From a virus: a DNA stretch of 64,000 nucleotides. Positions 17,443 through 26,875 of this stretch are shown here, piece after piece. The position numbers and the translations under genes are program-made. Location of the stretch: IMG/VR virus record IMGVR_UViG_3300037104_000592, positions 1 to 64,000 of that record; one strand, given 5' to 3'. The notes under the pieces were generated by a model. It was not told the origin of the DNA. It ran no database searches and worked only from the letters and a program-made list of their open reading frames with translations. Numbering within the stretch: the stretch's first letter is position 1; each line of letters opens with the position of its first letter.

Positions 17443-20400
17443 TTAGATTTGAAGTTTTCAAGCAATATTCACAAGTTACAGATGGATTGCGATATACTAT
17501 AAAAGAGCAACCATATATGCTGCTGTATCTCTCTGAAAACTCTACATTAATAGATGACTTTCACAAATTAAATATAAGATTAATAGATATTAGAATGGCA
17601 GTTATTCCTAGAACTACAATTCCGAGAACATTCTTAACTCCAGAACTTAGAAAAATATATAATAAAATACTGGGGTTATATTCATATCCAGCAAATATGA
17701 AAATTCCAAAAAATAAAAATTTTATATTTGATCCTACTAATTTTATAAAGGAGGTTGATGAAACCTATCATCCTGATAACTATAGACAAAAAGCAGGATT
17801 TTTAATTAAAAATCAATTAGAAAGCGCCCTTTTAAATTATCCAGGATATAAAAAAGTTTTGATATATTCAATAGATGTTACTAAAACTTTTAATAATTTT
17901 GTTGATAGAAAAATATTTCCTATAATTCAAGACTTAAAAAATAATGATATTAACTTTGATGATTTATTACTTGTAACTTTAAATGAATCTTCAGTTCGAT
18001 ATAGATTATTAGTTAAGGATAGAAAATTTGATTTTCAAAAAATTATGGTATATATAAAAACAATTAAACATATTGATCTTGAAGAAGAAGTTGAAGATGA
18101 AACAAAAGAAGCATCTGAAAAAGTAGCAGCGATTCTTCCAGCTCATATAAAAAATAAAGAAAAAATAAAAGATGCAGTTAAACATTATCTAAAAAAAGAT
18201 TCTAACACATTAGATAAGGTTAATAATAATGAATTTAAACCAGAAGAGTTAAAAACAATTGCTATAAAATCAGTTTTCTTTAGATCAACTAATAATATGG
18301 TAAGAGCAAATAATATAGTTGACAAAGTTAAACCTGAAAAAATTGATACATTATTAAAAGTTGTTGATAAACATTATGCAGATGAATTAATTCCAAAAAA
18401 AGATGTTGTAGACACAACTGATGATTTAGTTGTAAAGTCATATAATGTTAAATCTGCTGTAGGTAATAAAGCTCCAGATCATTTATTTATAAAAAGACAA
18501 ATGGATTTTAAAACAAATCTAAAGCATGATATGACTAATTCATTTAAGACATTAGAAACTAAAGAGATTCCATTAAAAATTGAAAAAATGGAAATTACAG
18601 ATAAACCACTTAAAAAGAATGAAATAATGAAATCAGATTTAAGTTTAGTTAAGGTTTCATTAAAAGATGAATTTGGAAAAAAACATAATGTAACAATTGA
18701 AATTCCAAAAATTGATCCTAATTCAGGAACGTTTAGAGTAAATGGGAGGACCAAGTGCTTAGTTAATCAAATAGTATTATGTCCAATAACATTTTTAAAA
18801 CCATATGACTCAAAATTTGAAAGTTCATATTCTACGTTTCATATTAGAAGTAAACGAACAAAGAGAATGAATTATTTAGAAATTTATATGGGTTCTTTCA
18901 AAAATTTACCTTTATTAATATTGTTAACATATAGTTTTGGATTTGATGAAACAATGAAACAATATGATATAAAGTATGAAATAAAAACAGAAAAACCAAA
19001 AAAGACTGAAAAGTTTGCATGTAAAATAAATGCAACCGAATATATTTACTTTGAAAATATTAATACAGAACTAAAACAAGAATTGATTACATCATTTATA
19101 AATGAAGGTATAGATAAATATGATATAAAACATAAATTTGGAACTAAAGAATATTTAAATGATTTGATTATAAAAATCACTGGAAGAGTTAATTCTACAT
19201 TTCTTTTAAATGCAAACCTTGAAAATATTATTGACCCAGTTGCAAAACAAGTTTTAATAAATAAAGGACTTCCTCATGAGTTGAAATATATAATGCAATA
19301 TATGGCTACCAAAGTTGTATCAGGTTTTTCTGAAAGTAGAAATGATTTAACAAATCAAAGAATTAGAGGATCAGAAGTAATAGTTAATTTAGCTCAAAAA
19401 CAAATTTTATCTGCATATACTGTATATAAAGAACAGGTTTTAGCAGGTAATAAAAATGCAGAATTTTTAGTTAATCCAACAAAAGTTTTGAGTGCATTTT
19501 TAAATTCAGAAATTGTTGTTGATATGGAATATGCAAACCCAATTGAAGAAATGGCGGTTATGACTAGAATATCTCCAGTTGGAAAATCTATTGGTGGTAT
19601 TGCAAATGCAAATGCAATTCAATCAAGCGCTAGAAATGTAAGTCCATCTTATTTTGGGAATATTGATCCTCTTGATACACCAGAAGGACCAAATGTTGGA
19701 ATAACTCAACAATTAGCTTTAGGAGCAATGGTATCATCTTCAAGAGGATTATTTACTACTAAAAAAATATCAAATGAAGAAGGATCTGGAATTTTATCTA
19801 CTTCTACTTGTATGATTCCATTTATTGAAAATAATGATGGAAATAGAATTCAATTTGCAGCTAATCAATCGAGACAAATGTTACCATTAAAAAACCCTCA
19901 ACCTCCAGTTATAAGATCTGGGTATGAATCTGTTTTAACGAATGTCTTATCTGATAATTTTATTAAAAAAGTTCCTGAGAGATCTAAAGTTTTATCAGTA
20001 ACAAGTGACCATATAATATTAGTTGGAAAATCAGGAAAAAAATATGATATTAATTTAACTCCTATTCATTTAAGATCTGGAACTGGTCGAGATACTTTAA
20101 GTATTTTTAAAACTAAAGTTGTTAAAGGTCAAATTGTAAATGAAGGACAAATTTTAGCAGAAGGAAGTTGTATAAAAGATGGAGCAATTTCTTTAGGTAG
20201 AACTTTATGTGTTGGGTATATGCCCTATAAAGGATATAATTTTGAAGATGGAATTATTATAAATGAAAAATTAGCAACAAATGATATGTTAACATCTTTG
20301 CATGGGTTAGAAGAAGAAGTTTTAATTTCTGAAAAAGATAGAGTTTTATTTATAGCAAATATTGGAGATAGACTTAAAAAAGGAGAACCATTACTAAGAA

Positions 20401-21533
20401 AAACTATTGGAGAAATTGAGCAATTAATTGGATTTGAAGATATTGAAGATGATACAACATCAGTATATGGTCAGGATTTAATTAAGACGAGTCCAGGTGG
20501 TCTTATTGTTGATCTTGAAGTTTTTTGTAATGTTAGTGATGAAAAATTTCCAAAATTAAAATTTTATATTGATAGAACAAGAAAAAGATATGGTGTTTCT
20601 GCAGATCAAAAATTTGTAGTAAAGGGAGTATCTATAAAAGGAGCTCTTGTAAGATTTAAAATAGAACAAGAATTAAAAATTGAAACTGGAGATAAATTAA
20701 CTAATAGATTTGGAGCTAAAGGAATCATTACATTAATAGAAAAAGATGATTTAATGCCAAGAACTCCGTGGGGAGATAGATTAGATGTTATATTAAATCC
20801 TTTGGGAATTATTGGTAGAATGAATCTTGGACAATTATATGAGTTATATTGTGGATTAATTTCTAGAGCTTTAGTTATTAAATTACTTTCTTCTAAAAAT
20901 AAAAAGCAAGCGCTAGATGTAATGACAAATGTTTTATCAAAATTAGATACATCTAAAAATAAAGAATATACAAATAAAATGGTTGGATCTATTGCAAAAT
21001 TAAGCGATAGACAATTTTCATTATTAATTACTCAGATAAAAGATAGTGGTTTTATTCCTATTATAATTCCACCATTTAAAGCTCCCAAACCTAATCAAAT
21101 AATGGAAGCTTTAAAAATGTTAGATTTGAAACCAGGATACCATTTGTATCTTCCTGAGTTTGGAATTAAAACACACGATGCAGTTCCTGTTGGATATATG
21201 TATGTTTCAAAACTAGAACATATTGGAGAGATGAAAATACATGGTAGATCAACTGGACCTGTTGTTGGAAAAACATCACAACCAACACAAGGAAAAAGTA
21301 GAGAAGGTGGTCAGAGATTAGGAGAGTCAGATGTTCATGTTTTAATTGGATATAATTGCCCAAAACTATTATCAGAATTAATGGGACCATTGTCTGACGA
21401 TACTATTAGTAAAAATGAAATGATTTCTGATATAATTCAAACAGGAGAAACAACCTTCAGAGTTCCTAAAATTTCTCCTGCTAAAGATTTATTAAACGCA
21501 TATTTTATTTCGTTAATGTTGGAGAATAAATAG
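17439..21533 (+). CDS. RNA polymerase beta subunit, first set
   Basis: A full-length 1364-residue beta homologue. The C-terminal two thirds carry the RpoB blocks in order: NIDPLDTPEGPNVGITQQL (fork loop region), GYMPYKGYNFEDGIIINE, GDKLTNRFGAKGII, LNPLGIIGRMNLGQLYE and GRSTGPVVGKTSQPTQGKSR...GGQRLGESD. The lysines and arginines of the catalytic centre are present. The N-terminal 400 residues are divergent, with a charged linker around residues 205-330. It starts inside the homing endonuclease gene, which suggests the original beta' and beta genes were adjacent. Unsplit beta is unusual among jumbo-phage polymerases. Confidence 0.95.
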   Translation: MIRFEVFKQYSQVTDGLRYTIKEQPYMLLYLSENSTLIDDFHKLNIRLIDIRMAVIPRTTIPRTFLTPELRKIYNKILGLYSYPANMKIPKNKNFIFDPTNFIKEVDETYHPDNYRQKAGFLIKNQLESALLNYPGYKKVLIYSIDVTKTFNNFVDRKIFPIIQDLKNNDINFDDLLLVTLNESSVRYRLLVKDRKFDFQKIMVYIKTIKHIDLEEEVEDETKEASEKVAAILPAHIKNKEKIKDAVKHYLKKDSNTLDKVNNNEFKPEELKTIAIKSVFFRSTNNMVRANNIVDKVKPEKIDTLLKVVDKHYADELIPKKDVVDTTDDLVVKSYNVKSAVGNKAPDHLFIKRQMDFKTNLKHDMTNSFKTLETKEIPLKIEKMEITDKPLKKNEIMKSDLSLVKVSLKDEFGKKHNVTIEIPKIDPNSGTFRVNGRTKCLVNQIVLCPITFLKPYDSKFESSYSTFHIRSKRTKRMNYLEIYMGSFKNLPLLILLTYSFGFDETMKQYDIKYEIKTEKPKKTEKFACKINATEYIYFENINTELKQELITSFINEGIDKYDIKHKFGTKEYLNDLIIKITGRVNSTFLLNANLENIIDPVAKQVLINKGLPHELKYIMQYMATKVVSGFSESRNDLTNQRIRGSEVIVNLAQKQILSAYTVYKEQVLAGNKNAEFLVNPTKVLSAFLNSEIVVDMEYANPIEEMAVMTRISPVGKSIGGIANANAIQSSARNVSPSYFGNIDPLDTPEGPNVGITQQLALGAMVSSSRGLFTTKKISNEEGSGILSTSTCMIPFIENNDGNRIQFAANQSRQMLPLKNPQPPVIRSGYESVLTNVLSDNFIKKVPERSKVLSVTSDHIILVGKSGKKYDINLTPIHLRSGTGRDTLSIFKTKVVKGQIVNEGQILAEGSCIKDGAISLGRTLCVGYMPYKGYNFEDGIIINEKLATNDMLTSLHGLEEEVLISEKDRVLFIANIGDRLKKGEPLLRKTIGEIEQLIGFEDIEDDTTSVYGQDLIKTSPGGLIVDLEVFCNVSDEKFPKLKFYIDRTRKRYGVSADQKFVVKGVSIKGALVRFKIEQELKIETGDKLTNRFGAKGIITLIEKDDLMPRTPWGDRLDVILNPLGIIGRMNLGQLYELYCGLISRALVIKLLSSKNKKQALDVMTNVLSKLDTSKNKEYTNKMVGSIAKLSDRQFSLLITQIKDSGFIPIIIPPFKAPKPNQIMEALKMLDLKPGYHLYLPEFGIKTHDAVPVGYMYVSKLEHIGEMKIHGRSTGPVVGKTSQPTQGKSREGGQRLGESDVHVLIGYNCPKLLSELMGPLSDDTISKNEMISDIIQTGETTFRVPKISPAKDLLNAYFISLMLENK

Positions 21534-21566
21534 CGTGTAAAAACTGTTTTATATAGGAGATTAAAG

Positions 21567-21740
21567 ATGAAAACAATTCTCGATGAAATGAAAAATAATG
21601 CTTTAATTTCTGCATATGAAATGGTTGTAGGAAAAGATACACAAAATGATGTAAAGAAAAAAGAAGATGTTTTTAAATTTTTAACAATATTATATCCAAA
21701 AGAAATGACTAAAATAATAAAGGAAGAAGATGGAAAATAA
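21567..21740 (+). CDS. Short unknown protein, 57 aa
   Basis: Preceded by ATAGGAGATTAAAG with ideal spacing to its ATG and overlapping the next gene by 11 bp, so it is well supported despite its length. The product is charged and helical (LDEMKNNALISAYEMVVGKD, then a C-terminal KEMTKIIKEED). It follows the beta subunit directly and could be a polymerase-associated factor such as an omega-like subunit, but there is no sequence evidence for that. Confidence 0.6.
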   Translation: MKTILDEMKNNALISAYEMVVGKDTQNDVKKKEDVFKFLTILYPKEMTKIIKEEDGK

Positions 21741-22338
21741 ATCACTTAAAGTATTATTTGCTTATTCAGAACCATTACCAGAAATGGAAGATGAGTATGA
21801 TGGAGTTGATGAATTAATAGATGATGCTGAAATGAGATCTACTCTTATAGATTTAATTACATCAATTGGATCTGAAGAATTTGAACATATATATAATCTT
21901 TTTATAAATGAGATAAGAAATTTTGATATCTCATATCAAATAGCATTATGTAATGAAATTATGAAAAAAATAGAGGAAATATATAACTTTGAATTTTTAG
22001 GAAAAATTACATTACATACTCAATCTGACTGTGAAGATATTTATAAATTTTTAAACTTTTTAGAGTTTGATAATATTGATTTTTTTGTAGACTTATTATA
22101 TGGGATAGTTGAAGACTTAAGAAATGAGCCAATTAGAATAATTATAGAAAACAATTGGTTAATGATTGAAAGTAGAATCTTAAAAGAGAACTTATCACAG
22201 TTGGTTATGTTATTTTTGAGAACAAATAATAAAGATGAGTTGATAGACTTCTTTGTATCAAAAATAACTAAAAATAAAGCAATAATCACTATGAAATTAT
22301 TTGAAAGGAGAATAGAAAATGGCGAGAGTAACAATTAG
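21730..22338 (+). CDS. Unknown acidic helical protein, 202 aa
   Basis: Strongly acidic and rich in Ile, Leu, Phe and Asn, with predicted long amphipathic helices throughout and no metal or nucleotide motif. It is translated from AAGGAAGAAG within the preceding short gene and overlaps the following gene by 20 bp. The four-gene string from beta to 22573 looks like one operon. Function unknown. Confidence 0.68.
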   Translation: MENKSLKVLFAYSEPLPEMEDEYDGVDELIDDAEMRSTLIDLITSIGSEEFEHIYNLFINEIRNFDISYQIALCNEIMKKIEEIYNFEFLGKITLHTQSDCEDIYKFLNFLEFDNIDFFVDLLYGIVEDLRNEPIRIIIENNWLMIESRILKENLSQLVMLFLRTNNKDELIDFFVSKITKNKAIITMKLFERRIENGESNN

Positions 22339-22573
22339 AAAAGGAAACATGGCTTTAGTGGATATGGATAGGTCAGATCTTATTGATGTGAATCCATCAC
22401 ATGATGGTGTTGTTTTTACGTTTAAAAATAATGCTTATCTTTATTTTACAGATCAGAATCTTCCAACGGCAGTAAAGGAAGTTATGAAGAATACTGCTAA
22501 CAATTTTCCACTCGCGACTTTAGATTTTGATGTTGGAAATTATAAGAAACCAGTTACAGCAGAGATTAAATAA
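22319..22573 (+). CDS. Conserved-looking small protein, 84 aa
   Basis: A compact beta-rich protein (VTIRKGNMALVDMD, VVFTFKNNAYLYFTDQNLP) preceded by GAAAGGAGAATAGAAA. The alternating hydrophobic pattern suggests a small beta-barrel or sandwich. It is the last gene before a regulatory gap containing promoter-like element B and a hairpin. No family recognised. Confidence 0.65.
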   Translation: MARVTIRKGNMALVDMDRSDLIDVNPSHDGVVFTFKNNAYLYFTDQNLPTAVKEVMKNTANNFPLATLDFDVGNYKKPVTAEIK

Positions 22574-22574
22574 A

Positions 22575-22620
22575 TTCATTATAAAAACTTGATCTATATA
22601 TATTAATTAGTATAAGAGTA
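22575..22620 (+). promoter_or_regulatory. Promoter-like element B
   Basis: TTCATTATA (22575-22583) and CTATATATATTAATT (22594-22608) repeat, at almost the same spacing, the blocks at 8898-8932, and are again followed by a TAAGAG stretch. Outside these blocks the two gaps are not obviously alike. A hairpin with a T-rich tail lies only about 40 bp downstream, so a transcript started here would meet it immediately. This could be a promoter with an attenuator, or the start of a short RNA. Confidence 0.5.
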
Positions 22621-22649
22621 AGATTTATATTATAATTTCGCTTTACTGT

Positions 22650-22701
22650 TGAGCATCTATGAATCTTTAAAGTGGCTTCATAGATGCTCACTTATTTTTA
22701 A
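22650..22701 (+). terminator. Hairpin terminator or attenuator
   Basis: A perfect 14-bp inverted repeat (TGAGCATCTATGAA at 22650-22663 with its complement at 22677-22690) encloses a 13-nt loop and is followed by CTTATTTTTAA. This looks like an intrinsic terminator for the 17.4-22.6 kb transcript, although element B lies between that operon and the hairpin. The remaining 22702-22816 is AT-rich with a perfect AAAGGAGGT at 22763-22770, but no convincing gene uses it. Confidence 0.75.
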
Positions 22702-22816
22702 CTAAAATTTAACTACTTTTTAAAGGATTTTTATGTTTTTTAATTTAACTAATTTTTTAAAAAAGGAGGTATGAATATTTTACGTCAAATTGATAAAGAG
22801 AGGGGGGTGTAAAAGG

Positions 22817-22966
22817 TTGTTTGAAGTAGAAGTAAAAAAAGAAGATCCAGAACACACAAAAAAAGTAAGAAGAAGAATTGAAGAAAAAATAAGACATTTT
22901 AATGGGGAAAAAATTGAAGCATTAGCTGTAGTTCTCGATGTTGATACCAACACGGAGAAGAAGTAA
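22817..22966 (+). CDS. Short charged protein, 49 aa
   Basis: A TTG start lies 7 bp after a GGGGGGTG ribosome binding site. The product is a short basic/acidic helix followed by a hydrophobic strand (KIEALAVVLDVDTN). It is isolated between two hairpins (22650-22690 and 22999-23070), so it would be a monocistronic message. Small size and a non-ATG start make this tentative. Confidence 0.45.
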   Translation: MFEVEVKKEDPEHTKKVRRRIEEKIRHFNGEKIEALAVVLDVDTNTEKK

Positions 22967-22998
22967 ATTATTTATTTTGCAATAATATTATCTATCGC

Positions 22999-23092
22999 AG
23001 CAACCTGTTTACTATTAGGTGCATTGATCGGATATATTCGATTAATTCGCTTAATAGTAAACAGGTTGCTGATTAATTATTTTTTGGTTTTT
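22999..23092 (+). terminator. Long two-part hairpin terminator
   Basis: A perfect 19-bp stem (AGCAACCTGTTTACTATTA at 22999-23017 with its complement at 23052-23070) encloses a 34-nt loop. The loop itself can form a second hairpin (TTGATCG with CGATTAA). T-rich DNA (TTATTTTTTGGTTTTTT) follows. It would terminate the short message upstream or form a stable RNA end. Confidence 0.8.
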
Positions 23093-23123
23093 TGTCATTA
23101 AAATATTTAATTAAGGAGGAAGA

Positions 23124-23711
23124 ATGAGAGTTATATCTGTTGAAAAAATTATTGAGAACTTAAATGTACATGTTTATCCTATTACTATTGTTAAATTTCT
23201 TTTAAATAAAAGAAGAATTTTATCTTATTTCGAAAAAGCTGCTTCTAATGATTTTGAAATAAGAGGAGTAAAGTATAAACTTGATAATTCTGATTGTGTA
23301 ATTTGTAATGAGAAAAAGAATGAAGAAGTTTCATGCAGACAGCATACTTCAATAAATAGAGTATTAGAGTCAGACAATGTAATGTTTGATTTGGATACAA
23401 ATACCTATTTTTATAAAAATGAAATTTTTAGAATTGTTGGAGATAAAGTAGTTATTGTATATTGTCCACATCCAAAATTAATTACTTCTCCAATAACAGA
23501 TATTAAAGTTCGAAAGATAAACCCAATAACAGTTGAAGATCCAGAGCTTTTAAAGAAAATGTCTGAATCTAAATTAAATAAAGTTAGTGATTTTATTTCA
23601 AGTAAATTTTTAGATCAATATATGAAATGTTGGTTTAATGATGAATTCTCAATCGTTACAATTCCTGAAGATAGGAACTTTTCAAATTTTTGCTTAGTAC
23701 CAAATAGATAA
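23124..23711 (+). CDS. Unknown protein with a possible zinc site, 195 aa
   Basis: Starts after TTAAGGAGGAAG, one of the best ribosome binding sites in the window. A CVICNEKKNEEVSCRQH segment (about residues 58-74) could bind zinc with C, C, C and H ligands. The rest is mixed alpha/beta without known motifs. It lies next to the SSB-like gene and may share a transcript with it, suggesting a replication or transcription role. Not recognised. Confidence 0.68.
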   Translation: MRVISVEKIIENLNVHVYPITIVKFLLNKRRILSYFEKAASNDFEIRGVKYKLDNSDCVICNEKKNEEVSCRQHTSINRVLESDNVMFDLDTNTYFYKNEIFRIVGDKVVIVYCPHPKLITSPITDIKVRKINPITVEDPELLKKMSESKLNKVSDFISSKFLDQYMKCWFNDEFSIVTIPEDRNFSNFCLVPNR

Positions 23712-23752
23712 AAATTTTAAAAATTTTAAATAAACAAAGGAGAATTAAACAA

Positions 23753-24649
23753 ATGGAAATTAGTGATTATTCAGAATTATCAGGGATGGCTTTTGAAGCC
23801 AAAGAACAAATAGCACCAGAAGATGAGTTTTTTCACTCAGTTTATATTTCTGGACAAACAAGAAAGAACCATATTGGAATTACAGAACAGGTTGGTAAAC
23901 TTCAAATTAGAGGGGTAGATTATAACCTTGATGAAGTTTTTGGAATTATTACTCATATTAAATCAGTTTTGGTCAAATCTGTTCAAAAACAAAACAGAGA
24001 AAGTACTGAATGTTTTTCTTGGTGTCAAGGAGCAGCACCATGGAAAAGTAGTACGGGAAGAATGTGTGGAAAAAATGCTGCAGAAAGAGCATCTGTAGAC
24101 TATTGTAGTGGTTGCAGATCTCAAATTATTGTAGCAATGATTAGATGTAATCCAGATGGATCTTTATTTTTGAGTGAAAATAAAAAACCTATTTTTATTT
24201 TCATTAGAGGAAAAGGAACTAAATATTCAAATGTATCTGAATATTTAAATAATCTTTCAAAATTAGATTTAGATCCTATTTTTACACCAGCAACTCCTGA
24301 ATCTCTAAAATTTGAAAAGTCTACTGTTAATCATAAGAGATTTATAACAAAAATTAAAGTTGGATTTACTCCGACTAAATTTGGAAATAAATCTGTGTAT
24401 GAACTTGAAAAACTTTCTGAACTTCAAAAGCAACAAGTTCCTTCATTGCTAAAAGCAGCTAAAAATACAGTAACTAAATTTAATGAAAAGTTTGATTGGT
24501 CTCTTAAAGCTGGTGCAAAAACTACTGGATATTCAAATGTACCTGAAGCAGAATCTTTTGGAGAAATTGGAAACGACTCTGTTAAAACGGAATCTAAAAA
24601 AGAAGATCCAAAACCACAAAGCTTTAATTTTGATGATGTTGATTTTTAA
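23753..24649 (+). CDS. Probable single-stranded DNA-binding protein
   Basis: The 298-residue protein ends in an acidic serine/lysine linker and the tip QSFNFDDVDF, very like the acidic C-terminal peptide by which SSB and gp32 proteins contact partners. The centre has a cysteine cluster (CFSWCQGAAPW, then MCGK and CSGCRSQ at about residues 84-123), compatible with a zinc site as in T4 gp32. Beta-rich segments before and after would form the OB fold. Abundant-protein features are present, including a strong RBS (AAAGGAGAATTAAACAA) and its own terminator downstream. The assignment rests on tail and zinc site, not on a recognised OB signature. Confidence 0.6.
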   Translation: MEISDYSELSGMAFEAKEQIAPEDEFFHSVYISGQTRKNHIGITEQVGKLQIRGVDYNLDEVFGIITHIKSVLVKSVQKQNRESTECFSWCQGAAPWKSSTGRMCGKNAAERASVDYCSGCRSQIIVAMIRCNPDGSLFLSENKKPIFIFIRGKGTKYSNVSEYLNNLSKLDLDPIFTPATPESLKFEKSTVNHKRFITKIKVGFTPTKFGNKSVYELEKLSELQKQQVPSLLKAAKNTVTKFNEKFDWSLKAGAKTTGYSNVPEAESFGEIGNDSVKTESKKEDPKPQSFNFDDVDF

Positions 24650-24661
24650 TTAAAAGTAATA

Positions 24662-24711
24662 TTGACCAAGAATTTGGTATTTATAGAAAGTTCAATTCTT
24701 TCCTTGGTCAA
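24662..24711 (+). terminator. Hairpin terminator after SSB-like gene
   Basis: TTGACCAAG (24662-24670) pairs with CTTGGTCAA (24703-24711), with further partial pairing of AATTTG and CAATTC inside. Only a weak T run follows. It would end the 23.1-24.6 kb message before the homing endonuclease gene. Confidence 0.6.
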
Positions 24712-24731
24712 CATATTTGGAGAATACAAAA

Positions 24732-25631
24732 ATGTCTAAATATAATTTATGTGATTATGGGTGTGGTAAACCAGCAAAGCATAGATTTAAGAATGGTAAA
24801 TGGTGCTGTGAGGATTTTTTTACAAAATGTTCGAATTTTAAACCTAAAATTAAACGTTCTGGAAAAGATCATGGAATGTTTAATAAACATCATACTCAAG
24901 AAGTTAAAGATAGAAATAGAGAAATTACAAATAATTTTACCTTATTTGAAAATCTTGAAAATATATTATGCGATTATGGTTGTGGGAAAGAAGCAAAATA
25001 TATTTTGAATAATGGAAAATATTGTTGTAATGGATATACAGTCCAATGTACAAATATTATAAAACGAACAATAGTTGGAGGATTTAAAAACAAACTTACT
25101 TTTGATAAATACAAATTGAAGCACCCAAAACTTTTTGAGGTTGAAGAGATAAGAGAAAATAATGGAATTATTGAAGTTAAATGTAAATTTTGTAGAAAAT
25201 GGTTTAATCCAAAATATGAACAATTGAGAGCAAGAATTGGTTGTATAGAAAATAAAATTAGAAAAGAGAATTGCTATTTCTTTTGTTCTGAAAACTGTAA
25301 AATAAAATCCCCTGATTATTTAAGTGGATTAAGAAAAGATCCTGTTGAAGTAAAAAATTTGAATAGTTATAGAGAAGAAGTTATTAGATTAACAGGAATT
25401 ACTACAAGAAAGAATAAAAATAAAATAAAATTTATAGAGTTAAGAGGTAAAAAATTTAAAAAAGCTCTTGATCATAAATTTTCAGTAATTGATGGTTTTA
25501 AAAATAATGTTGATCCAAAAATAATGGCTAATATAAATAATTTAGAAATAATAGATGAATCTTTAAATAATTATAAAAGAGGAAAATCTTCAATAACATT
25601 AGAAGAATTATTAAAAACTTATGAAGAATAG
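24732..25631 (+). CDS. HNH-type homing endonuclease with two zinc-finger modules
   Basis: The ATG at 24732 gives an N-terminus (MSKYNLCDYGCGKPAKHRF) matching that of the protein at 40291; in-frame TTG codons upstream are less likely. The CDYGCGK...CC module occurs twice (about residues 6-30 and 81-105), followed by CKFCRKWFNP and CSENC and a C-terminal ALDHKFSVIDGFKNN...NNLEIIDESLNNYKRGKSSI HNH-like domain. The protein at 16408 is a paralogue over the last 200 residues. It sits immediately before the MoxR-like gene. It is likely a selfish free-standing element. Confidence 0.78.
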   Translation: MSKYNLCDYGCGKPAKHRFKNGKWCCEDFFTKCSNFKPKIKRSGKDHGMFNKHHTQEVKDRNREITNNFTLFENLENILCDYGCGKEAKYILNNGKYCCNGYTVQCTNIIKRTIVGGFKNKLTFDKYKLKHPKLFEVEEIRENNGIIEVKCKFCRKWFNPKYEQLRARIGCIENKIRKENCYFFCSENCKIKSPDYLSGLRKDPVEVKNLNSYREEVIRLTGITTRKNKNKIKFIELRGKKFKKALDHKFSVIDGFKNNVDPKIMANINNLEIIDESLNNYKRGKSSITLEELLKTYEE

Positions 25632-25646
25632 CGAGAAATTAATCAT

Positions 25647-26873
25647 ATGTCAAAAACAACTGAAGAAGCGAAGCATTTTGAAAGATTAGATATATCAATT
25701 CTTAGTATTGGTAAAATTAAAAATCTTATAAAACAAAATATTAAAAATAATTTAAGGTGCTTAGATAATGGAGTGGATTTAGAACGAATAACTATCCACA
25801 TAATTGGTCCTGCTGGTGTTGGAAAAACTTTTTGCATGAAACAAATTGCTGATGAATTATCTAAAGAATTAGGAGTAAATTTTCAATGTACTATAATTAA
25901 AGCGCCAGTAATAAGTAGAGATGATTTACTTTGCCCATTTCCTGAAATAAATAATGGGTCAACTAAATTTAAAATGTTATATTCAGATTTTATTCCCACA
26001 GATAAAGATAGTTATGGATTATTTGTAATTGATGAATTTGAAAGAGGAGACACACAACTGAAACAACTTTGCTGGCAAATTCAAAATGAACAGAAAATTC
26101 ATGTATATGATTTTCCTCGTAGATGGTTTGTGTTATCACTTGATAATCCAGATGATTCAGAATATTCTATGGACTATCTAAGTGATGCAGCTGGATTAAG
26201 AAGAATGTTACATATTTATACAGATGTCTCAGTTCCCGATTTTCTATCATATGCTGTTTCTAATAATTTTCATCCATATGTAATAGAATTTATTCAGGTT
26301 CATCCAGAATATCTATATGATTTTACCAGTCAGAAACTTGGTAGAATTTTTTCAAATCCAGCATCTTGGCATAAGGTAAGCAATATTTTATGGGGTTATG
26401 GAACTGAAAATGAAATATTTAAAAATTTTAATGATATTGATGCACAATGTTCTGGACTTTTGAATAATTCAATGACTAGATTATTTACTGATTTTATGAA
26501 AAATAAAGACAATGATATTAGACCAAAAGATATTGTTAATAATTATAAAGATGAACGAAAGAAAATTAAGACACTGATTGAAGAATCAAATAATACAAAA
26601 ATTGGACAAATAATGCAATCATTTTTGACATATCTTTCTACTTCAAAACCTGATATAAATTCAAAAGAATTACAAAATATTTCCAGATTTCTCCTTGATG
26701 TTCCAGCAGATATTGGGGCAACTTATTTTACAATGGTAAAAGAAATAAAAGAGAGAGATGAATCAGCATTTAAATATTTAACTAAAATTCAAATGGATTT
26801 AATGAAAGATGATGAATATAGAACTAAGTTTTATGAAGCAATGGTTGATATGTCTAAAAGGTCAAGGAGCTAA
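25647..26873 (+). CDS. MoxR-family AAA+ ATPase
   Basis: A 408-residue ATPase with Walker A GPAGVGKT (about residues 54-61), Walker B LFVIDEFERG, a sensor-1-like VLSLDNP and a DAAGLRRMLHIY segment with the arginine finger. The order and spacing fit MoxR/RavA-type AAA+ proteins, which act as chaperones that remodel or activate a partner carrying a von Willebrand A domain. That partner is encoded 2 bp downstream. The C-terminal 150 residues are helical and without known motifs. The homing endonuclease upstream ends 15 bp before this gene. Confidence 0.85.
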   Translation: MSKTTEEAKHFERLDISILSIGKIKNLIKQNIKNNLRCLDNGVDLERITIHIIGPAGVGKTFCMKQIADELSKELGVNFQCTIIKAPVISRDDLLCPFPEINNGSTKFKMLYSDFIPTDKDSYGLFVIDEFERGDTQLKQLCWQIQNEQKIHVYDFPRRWFVLSLDNPDDSEYSMDYLSDAAGLRRMLHIYTDVSVPDFLSYAVSNNFHPYVIEFIQVHPEYLYDFTSQKLGRIFSNPASWHKVSNILWGYGTENEIFKNFNDIDAQCSGLLNNSMTRLFTDFMKNKDNDIRPKDIVNNYKDERKKIKTLIEESNNTKIGQIMQSFLTYLSTSKPDINSKELQNISRFLLDVPADIGATYFTMVKEIKERDESAFKYLTKIQMDLMKDDEYRTKFYEAMVDMSKRSRS

Positions 26874-26875
26874 GA

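Noticed and set aside
21437-21745. Antisense gene across the end of beta
   Set aside because: Overlaps a well-supported start region of two + strand genes and has no ribosome binding site or recognisable product.
22771-22812. 13-codon leader peptide ATGAATATTTTACG...
   Set aside because: The AAAGGAGGT directly abuts the ATG with no spacer, so translation there is doubtful; no regulatory codon run is present.
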